From the NCBI GenBank assembly GCA_035547155.1, contig DASZVJ010000153.1:1-18010 (forward strand): 18,010 nucleotides of DNA, written 5' to 3'. Each line of letters begins with the position of its first letter. Positions within the stretch are counted from its first letter, which is position 1. Positions 13,700 through 18,010 of the stretch are shown piece after piece. The notes below the pieces were generated by a model, which was not told where the DNA came from, searched no databases, and saw only the letters and a list, made by a program, of their open reading frames with translations. A program made the position numbers and the translations under genes. This stretch comes from CAZNMF01 sp035547155 (GTDB taxonomy: Bacteria > Acidobacteriota > Vicinamibacteria > Vicinamibacterales > SCN-69-37).

Positions 13700-13733
13700 G
13701 AAGGCTGCCACTGAGCATGTAAGGAAGGGCACC

Positions 13734-14012
13734 ATGGGTCCCATTGGAATTCCCGAGCTCGTCATCATCTTCGTCGTCGCGCTGATCGTGTTCGGCCCGC
13801 GCAAGCTGCCCGAGCTCGGACGCTCGCTCGGCAAGGGCATCGCGGAGTTCAAACGCGCGTCCAACGAGCTGCAGCGGACGCTCGACGACGAGATCCGGAA
13901 CGAAGAGCAGCACAAGCCCGCGCCCGCCGCGCAGACGTCGACGCCGGCGATCACGGCCTCCACGCAAGAGATTCAATCCGACACGGTCTCGCGCGGCGAG
14001 CACGTGAGCTGA
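13734..14012 (+). CDS. tatA: Twin-arginine translocase subunit TatA
   Basis: A 92-residue inner-membrane protein that forms the Tat pore for folded proteins. It has a short N-terminus, one membrane helix (about residues 4-20), the hinge FGPRKLPELG at 20-29 and an amphipathic helix SLGKGIAEFKRASNEL, then a polar tail. Glu8 occupies the polar position inside the membrane helix, where TatA of E. coli has Gln and TatB has Glu. The start is ATG at 13734, with AAGGAAGG 5 bases upstream. A longer frame from a TTG at 13644 would bury the membrane segment and is rejected. tatC follows. No separate tatB is seen, so this may be a TatA/TatC minimal system. Confidence 0.93.
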   Translation: MGPIGIPELVIIFVVALIVFGPRKLPELGRSLGKGIAEFKRASNELQRTLDDEIRNEEQHKPAPAAQTSTPAITASTQEIQSDTVSRGEHVS

Positions 14013-14055
14013 CGCGAGCCACCGGTCTGAATCGACCCGATCGACGACCTCGGCC

Positions 14056-14913
14056 ATGACTTCCGAATCGACAGGCGCCGCCGATTTCATGGCGGCTGAG
14101 GACAGCGAGCACGAGGCCCTCGACGATCGCTCGAGGATGAGCTTCCTCGAGCACCTCGACGAGTTGCGGCGGCGGATCCTGTACTCGCTGTACGTGCTCT
14201 GCGCGTGCTGCGCGGTGACCTTCTACTTCTGGGAACCGCTCTACCAGTACTACATCCGCTACTTCGGATCGTTCGGCGGCCATCTGGTCTTCACGCAGCC
14301 GATGGCGGGCTTCATGTTCAGCTTGAAGCTGTCGGCGCTCGCCGGCCTGTTCATCGCGGCGCCGTTCATCTTCTCGCAGGCGTGGCTGTTCGTCGCGCCC
14401 GGGCTCTACGCGCGAGAAAAGCGCGTGGTCGTGCCGTTCGTGCTCTTCGCGTCGCTCTTCTTCTTCGTGGGCTCGTACTTCGCGCATCGCGTGGCGTTCC
14501 CCTCGATGTGGAAGTTCTTCGCGAGCTACGAGGTCGTGTCGGTGCCGACGGCGGCCGCGGGCGCCGCCGGCAGCGCGCTGCCCGGCGACGGCCCTGGCCT
14601 GTCGTATCTGCCGGACCTGGACATTACCTTCTCGTTCTACGTGAAGACGCTCCTCGGCATGGGGCTGATCTTCCAGATGCCGATGGTGGTCTTCTTCCTC
14701 GCGCGCTTCGGGATCGTGACGGCGAAGTTCATGCTGAAGCAGTTCCGCTACGCGGTGCTCGTCATCGTCATCGTGGCGGCGATCATCACGCCGAGCGGCG
14801 ATCCGGTGAACCTGACGATTTTCTCTGCGCCGATGATTGCGTTGTACATTCTGAGCATCGGCGTCGCCTGGATGTTCGGCAAGAAACGGCCGGCGCGCGC
14901 CGAGGCCGACTAG
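14056..14913 (+). CDS. tatC: Twin-arginine translocase subunit TatC
   Basis: A 285-residue multispanning receptor for twin-arginine signal peptides. The N-terminal motif FLEHLDELRRRI (30-41) and the block FSQAWLFVAPGLYAREKR (106-123, with the conserved Glu121) are clear, and the later hydrophobic segments fit a six-helix topology. The motif that is FELP in E. coli reads FQMP (206-209), so the Glu170 equivalent is Gln207. Between helices 3 and 4 there is a Gly/Ala/Pro-rich insertion at about 159-186, longer than in E. coli. A polar extension of about 28 residues precedes the first motif. It is 43 bases after tatA and 10 bases before the protease gene, so the three are probably one operon. Confidence 0.95.
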   Translation: MTSESTGAADFMAAEDSEHEALDDRSRMSFLEHLDELRRRILYSLYVLCACCAVTFYFWEPLYQYYIRYFGSFGGHLVFTQPMAGFMFSLKLSALAGLFIAAPFIFSQAWLFVAPGLYAREKRVVVPFVLFASLFFFVGSYFAHRVAFPSMWKFFASYEVVSVPTAAAGAAGSALPGDGPGLSYLPDLDITFSFYVKTLLGMGLIFQMPMVVFFLARFGIVTAKFMLKQFRYAVLVIVIVAAIITPSGDPVNLTIFSAPMIALYILSIGVAWMFGKKRPARAEAD

Positions 14914-14923
14914 GACGTCTGTC

Positions 14924-16612
14924 ATGAGCCGATTTCGCCTTCCTGCCGCTGCCATCGTCACGTGCACGTCGATCGTCGCCGGGGTTTTTCTGGGTGTGGT
15001 CGCGGCGCAGTCGCCATCGGCCGACAGCCGCCAGGCCGACGACGCGCGGTACCGCGTGTATGCGGCGGCGCTCGCGGCGATCGAGCACGATTACGTCGAG
15101 CCGATCGACGGCCTGTGTCTCGAGCCGAAGGTCTGCGGCAGCGAGGCGCTGATCTACGAGTCGATCAACGGCATGCTGCGGACGCTGGATCCGCACTCGA
15201 GCTTCTTCACGCCGCGCGACTTCGCGCAGATGCGCGATCGTCAGGAAGGGCGCTACTTCGGCATCGGCATCAGCATCCTGTCGATCGACGGCGACGTGAC
15301 GGTGACGTCGCTCTTCGAGGGATCGCCGGCGTATCGTGCGGGCATTCGCCGCGGAGACATCATCGCGAAGGTCGGCGACGAGAGCGCGAAGGGCTGGCAG
15401 ACCGACGAAGTCGTCAAGCGCGTCAAGGGGCCGAAAGGCACGACGGTCGACATCACGATTCGCCGTCCGGGCCTCGACGCCCTGATTCCGCTCACCGTCG
15501 CGCGCGACGAGATCAAGATGCCGACCGTGCGCGCGGCGTTCATGCTCGCGCCGGGCACCGGCTACGTGCGCCTGCAGGATTTCTCGGAGACGAGCGACAC
15601 GGAGCTCGGCGAAGCGCTCGCGCGCCTGAAGAGCTCGGGCATGCAGCGCGTCGTGCTCGATCTGCGCGACAACCCGGGCGGGCCGCTCGATCAGGCGATC
15701 GCTGTCGCAAGCCGGTTTCTCAAGCCGGGACAGATGGTCGTCTCGACGCGCGGCCGGATCCCCAACTCCGACGGTGACTACCGTGCGAAGCGGCAGACCG
15801 GGTATCCCGACGTGCCGCTGATCGTGCTCGTCAATCGCGGCAGCGCCAGCGCGTCGGAGATCGTCACTGGCGCGATGCAGGATCACGATCGCGGGCTCAT
15901 CGTCGGTGAGACGACGTTCGGCAAGGCGCTGGTGCAGTCGGTCTATCCGATCGCCAACGGCGCGGGACTCGCGCTGACGACCGGTCACTACTACACGCCG
16001 AGCGGCCGCATGATCCAGCGGCCGTGGGACAGCACGTTCGACGACTATCGCAACTACGCGGAGCACGAGCAGACCGGCACGCGCGAGCACAAGGCGTCCG
16101 AGCTCACGCTGACCGATTCGGGCCGCAAGGTCTACGGCGGAGGCGGCATCGAGCCCGATCATTTCGTCGTCGGACCGGTCGAAGGCTTCAACCCGACGCG
16201 GTTCTCGCGAGCGCTCAGCACGGCGTTCATCAATTTCGCCGAGCGCTTCACGAAGGAAGGCGACACGCGTCCTGGCGCGCGCTCGAACGCGACGCATCAC
16301 GTCGAGCCCGGCTGGACGCTGACCGACGCCATGGTCGACGAGTTCCGCCAGTACCTGACCGATCAGCACGTCAAGATCGACGAGGCGGCGTTCAAGACCG
16401 ATCTGGCCTTCATCAAGTCGCGCATCCACTACGAGGTCGACGTCGACCTGTTCGGCGTCGAGGAGGCGCGGCGGGTTGCGTCGGCGACCGACCCGCAGCT
16501 CCAGGTGGCGCTCGGCTACTTCGATGAAGCGGCCCATCTGCTCGAGCTGAACGGCGATACGGCCGGACGCACCATCAAGGCGCCAGCCGCCAATACGCAG
16601 GCCTCGCGCTAG
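14924..16612 (+). CDS. S41-family C-terminal processing protease (CtpA/Prc-type)
   Basis: A 562-residue periplasmic serine protease. The N-terminus (RLPAAAIVTCTSIVAGVFLG) is a signal peptide or anchor. A helical part with MLRTLDPHSSFF follows, then a PDZ domain at about 107-190 (GISI, SPAYRAGIRRGD) that captures the C-terminus of substrates. The S41 core holds the dyad: Ser309 in GSASASE and Lys334 in TFGKALVQ, 25 residues apart as in E. coli Prc and plant D1 protease. RVVLDLRDNPGG is the usual strand before it. The last 130 residues form a helical domain. It is 10 bases downstream of tatC. Substrates are unknown. Co-transcription with tat genes suggests envelope quality control, but that is inference. 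Confidence 0.93.
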   Translation: MSRFRLPAAAIVTCTSIVAGVFLGVVAAQSPSADSRQADDARYRVYAAALAAIEHDYVEPIDGLCLEPKVCGSEALIYESINGMLRTLDPHSSFFTPRDFAQMRDRQEGRYFGIGISILSIDGDVTVTSLFEGSPAYRAGIRRGDIIAKVGDESAKGWQTDEVVKRVKGPKGTTVDITIRRPGLDALIPLTVARDEIKMPTVRAAFMLAPGTGYVRLQDFSETSDTELGEALARLKSSGMQRVVLDLRDNPGGPLDQAIAVASRFLKPGQMVVSTRGRIPNSDGDYRAKRQTGYPDVPLIVLVNRGSASASEIVTGAMQDHDRGLIVGETTFGKALVQSVYPIANGAGLALTTGHYYTPSGRMIQRPWDSTFDDYRNYAEHEQTGTREHKASELTLTDSGRKVYGGGGIEPDHFVVGPVEGFNPTRFSRALSTAFINFAERFTKEGDTRPGARSNATHHVEPGWTLTDAMVDEFRQYLTDQHVKIDEAAFKTDLAFIKSRIHYEVDVDLFGVEEARRVASATDPQLQVALGYFDEAAHLLELNGDTAGRTIKAPAANTQASR

Positions 16613-16787
16613 TCACGCACAACATCTGGTAGCGGCCTTTTCCCTTGCCCCGCTAAATAGGGCCTTGTTAGACTTCGGCCGGACTCTGGCTGCGGTCTGG
16701 CGGCCTATTTCCAACAACAGATGTAGGCCGGGTCTTTAGACCCGGCATATGGACGCGCCGTCCATCCGAATTCGAGAACCATCGTCC
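16613..16787. other. Intergenic gap before smc with inverted repeats
   Basis: No gene is seen. The outer pair ACATCTG (16622-16628) / CAGATGT (16718-16724) encloses AAATAGG (16655-16661) / CCTATTT (16704-16710). A compact GC hairpin follows at 16727-16746. No obvious promoter for smc was found. Confidence 0.5.
16727..16746. repeat. REP-like GC hairpin
   Basis: GCCGGGTCT (16727-16735) and AGACCCGGC (16738-16746) form a 9-bp perfect stem. The block from GTAGGCC to the right arm resembles short interspersed hairpins that I recall from Acidobacteriota genomes, which would make it a dispersed repeat rather than a terminator. That resemblance is from memory and was not searched. Confidence 0.55.
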
Positions 16788-18010
16788 ATGCGATTGTCCA
16801 AACTGCAGATTGCGGGCTTCAAGAGCTTTCCCGACCGCGCCGATCTCGGCTTCGACCATGGTGTGACCGCCATCGTTGGGCCCAATGGCTGCGGCAAGAG
16901 CAACGTCGTCGATGCGATCACGTGGGTGCTCGGCGAGCAGAGCGCCAAGAGCCTGCGCGGCGAGCGCATGGAGGACGTGATCTTCAACGGCAGCGACGCG
17001 CGCAAGCCAACCGCGGCCGCCGAGGTGAAGCTGAAGTTCACGCAGGTGGTACAAGCGGCGATGCAGGCGCCGGTCCAGACGCCGGCCGAGCCTGATCCGC
17101 TGCTCGATCAGCAGCCAATCATCGCGCGGGACGTCGAGATCGGACGCCGGCTGTATCGATCGGGCGAGAGCGAATATCTGATCGACGGCGAGGTCTGCCG
17201 GCTGCGGGACATCCACGATCTGCTGATGGACTCGGGGCTCGGCGTCAAGGCGTACGCGGTGATCGAGCAGGGCAAGATCGGACAGATCCTGTCGTCGCGT
17301 CCAGCCGAGCGGCGCATGCTGATCGAAGAAGCCGCGGGCGTGACGAAATACAAGTCGCGCCGCCGTGCCGCCGAGCTCAAGCTCGAGGCCGCGCAACAGA
17401 ACCTCACGCGCGTCGACGACATCATCTTCGAGGTCGAGAAGCAGCGGGGCGCGCTGAAGCGGCAGGCGGCGCGCGCGCGGCGCTACAAGCGGCTGCGCGA
17501 AGAGCTGCGCAAGTGGGAGCAGGTCCATTTCGCGCGGCGGTACGACGCGCTTGGCGCCGAGATCGCGGCGGCGGAATCGCGCTGGCACGCGGCCCGCGAG
17601 CGTGAGGCGGCTGCGGCCGCCGAGGTCGCGTCGCTCGAAGCGGCGCTCGAGGCGCTGCGCCTCGGGCTGACGGAGGCCGAAGCCGCGTCGACCTCGGCGC
17701 GCGAGCAGGCGCACGCGACCGAGCTCGAGATCGGCCGGCGCCAGCAGCAGATCACGTTCGAGTCGCAGCAGATCGACGAGCTCGCGCGGCAGGCCGAGAC
17801 GCTCGCGGCAGAAGTCGCCGACCTCGCGGGCCGCCAGGAACCGGCGGCCCGCGCGATCGACGCCCAGCGCGAGAGCGCGGCGCGCGCGCGCGCCGCGCTC
17901 GACGAAGCCGCGCATCTGGTCAACGAGCGCGAGCTCGCGTACTCGCGCGCGCTCGCCGCCGCGCAGGCCGTCGAGCAGGACGCCGACGCGACGCGCGCCG
18001 CAGTCCTTTC
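16788..18010 (+). CDS. smc: Chromosome segregation protein SMC (partial, 3' end outside window)
   Basis: The N-terminal 407 codons of SMC, the condensin ATPase that organises and separates chromosomes with ScpA and ScpB. The start ATG at 16788 gives MRLSKLQIAGFKSF, the standard SMC beginning. Walker A is GPNGCGKSN at 31-39, then WVLGEQSAKSLRG. RRLYRSGESEYLIDG and IEQGKIGQILSSRPAERR near 125-190 are also typical. A long alanine/glutamate/arginine-rich coiled coil starts at about residue 190 and continues to the window edge. The signature motif and Walker B lie beyond the edge. Full-length SMC is about 1,150-1,200 residues, so about a third is present. Confidence 0.96.
   Translation, partial: MRLSKLQIAGFKSFPDRADLGFDHGVTAIVGPNGCGKSNVVDAITWVLGEQSAKSLRGERMEDVIFNGSDARKPTAAAEVKLKFTQVVQAAMQAPVQTPAEPDPLLDQQPIIARDVEIGRRLYRSGESEYLIDGEVCRLRDIHDLLMDSGLGVKAYAVIEQGKIGQILSSRPAERRMLIEEAAGVTKYKSRRRAAELKLEAAQQNLTRVDDIIFEVEKQRGALKRQAARARRYKRLREELRKWEQVHFARRYDALGAEIAAAESRWHAAREREAAAAAEVASLEAALEALRLGLTEAEAASTSAREQAHATELEIGRRQQQITFESQQIDELARQAETLAAEVADLAGRQEPAARAIDAQRESAARARAALDEAAHLVNERELAYSRALAAAQAVEQDADATRAAVL

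Noticed and set aside
13644..13733. Longer TatA starting at TTG 13644
   Set aside because: It would add 30 residues before the membrane helix, unlike any TatA, and the ATG at 13734 has a good ribosome binding site.
14786..16537. A 583-codon open frame on the minus strand opposite the S41 protease and tatC end
   Set aside because: The protein is Arg/Asp/His-rich without motifs, and the plus strand has clear catalytic and PDZ motifs. Long antisense frames are expected at this GC content.

Overview
This 18 kb window is a piece of a high-GC bacterial chromosome. The best guess for the organism is Acidobacteriota, possibly the Vicinamibacteria. That is an inference from gene content, namely a short archaeal/eukaryotic-type prolyl-tRNA synthetase, an ABC transporter beside prepilin peptidase, a barrel-PKD-OmpA protein and GC-rich interspersed hairpins. 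No marker gene fixes the lineage. Almost everything is housekeeping or cell-surface machinery. I see no transposase, integrase, CRISPR array, toxin-antitoxin pair or phage gene.

Layout. The left edge holds the start of a GIY-YIG nuclease gene (minus strand, runs off the window), then a 105-bp tandem repeat ending in a near-perfect palindrome, then ssrA (tmRNA, minus strand, 503-855), whose reading frame encodes the tag ATNVTADSQLALAA. From 1107 to 7198 runs a plus-strand type IV pilus block: ABC ATPase, ABC-2 permease and a membrane-anchored TPR-like protein, joined by ATGA overlaps, then prepilin peptidase PilD. After a 330-bp gap follow three minor-pilin genes (PilV-, PilW- and PilX-like). 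The gap carries a very good sigma-54 promoter match (GG and GC elements 10 bases apart), an upstream dyad and a 7-bp tandem repeat in the presumed leader. This suggests that the minor pilins form their own sigma-54-controlled unit. The ABC pair next to pilD resembles the pilGHI-pilD arrangement of Myxococcus xanthus.

Downstream, aroB (minus) and nadB (plus) are divergent. nadB is followed by proS, which starts with TTG. proS converges on a large minus-strand gene for an outer-membrane beta-barrel/PKD/OmpA protein, and a strong hairpin lies between the two as a likely bidirectional terminator. Divergent from the OmpA-type gene are tatA, tatC and an S41 (CtpA-type) periplasmic protease. After a hairpin-bearing spacer, smc begins and runs off the right edge.

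The pilus block builds and exports pilins across the inner membrane. TatA and TatC move folded proteins across the same membrane. The S41 protease and the OmpA-type protein act in the periplasm and at the outer membrane. aroB and nadB supply chorismate and NAD precursors, and ssrA and proS serve translation. The most notable signals are the sigma-54 promoter, the non-consensus Cys in the OmpA peptidoglycan-binding site, and a set of degenerate short-unit repeats confined to the intergenic gaps, two of which flank the minor-pilin genes. I did not find a convincing wholly undescribed system.
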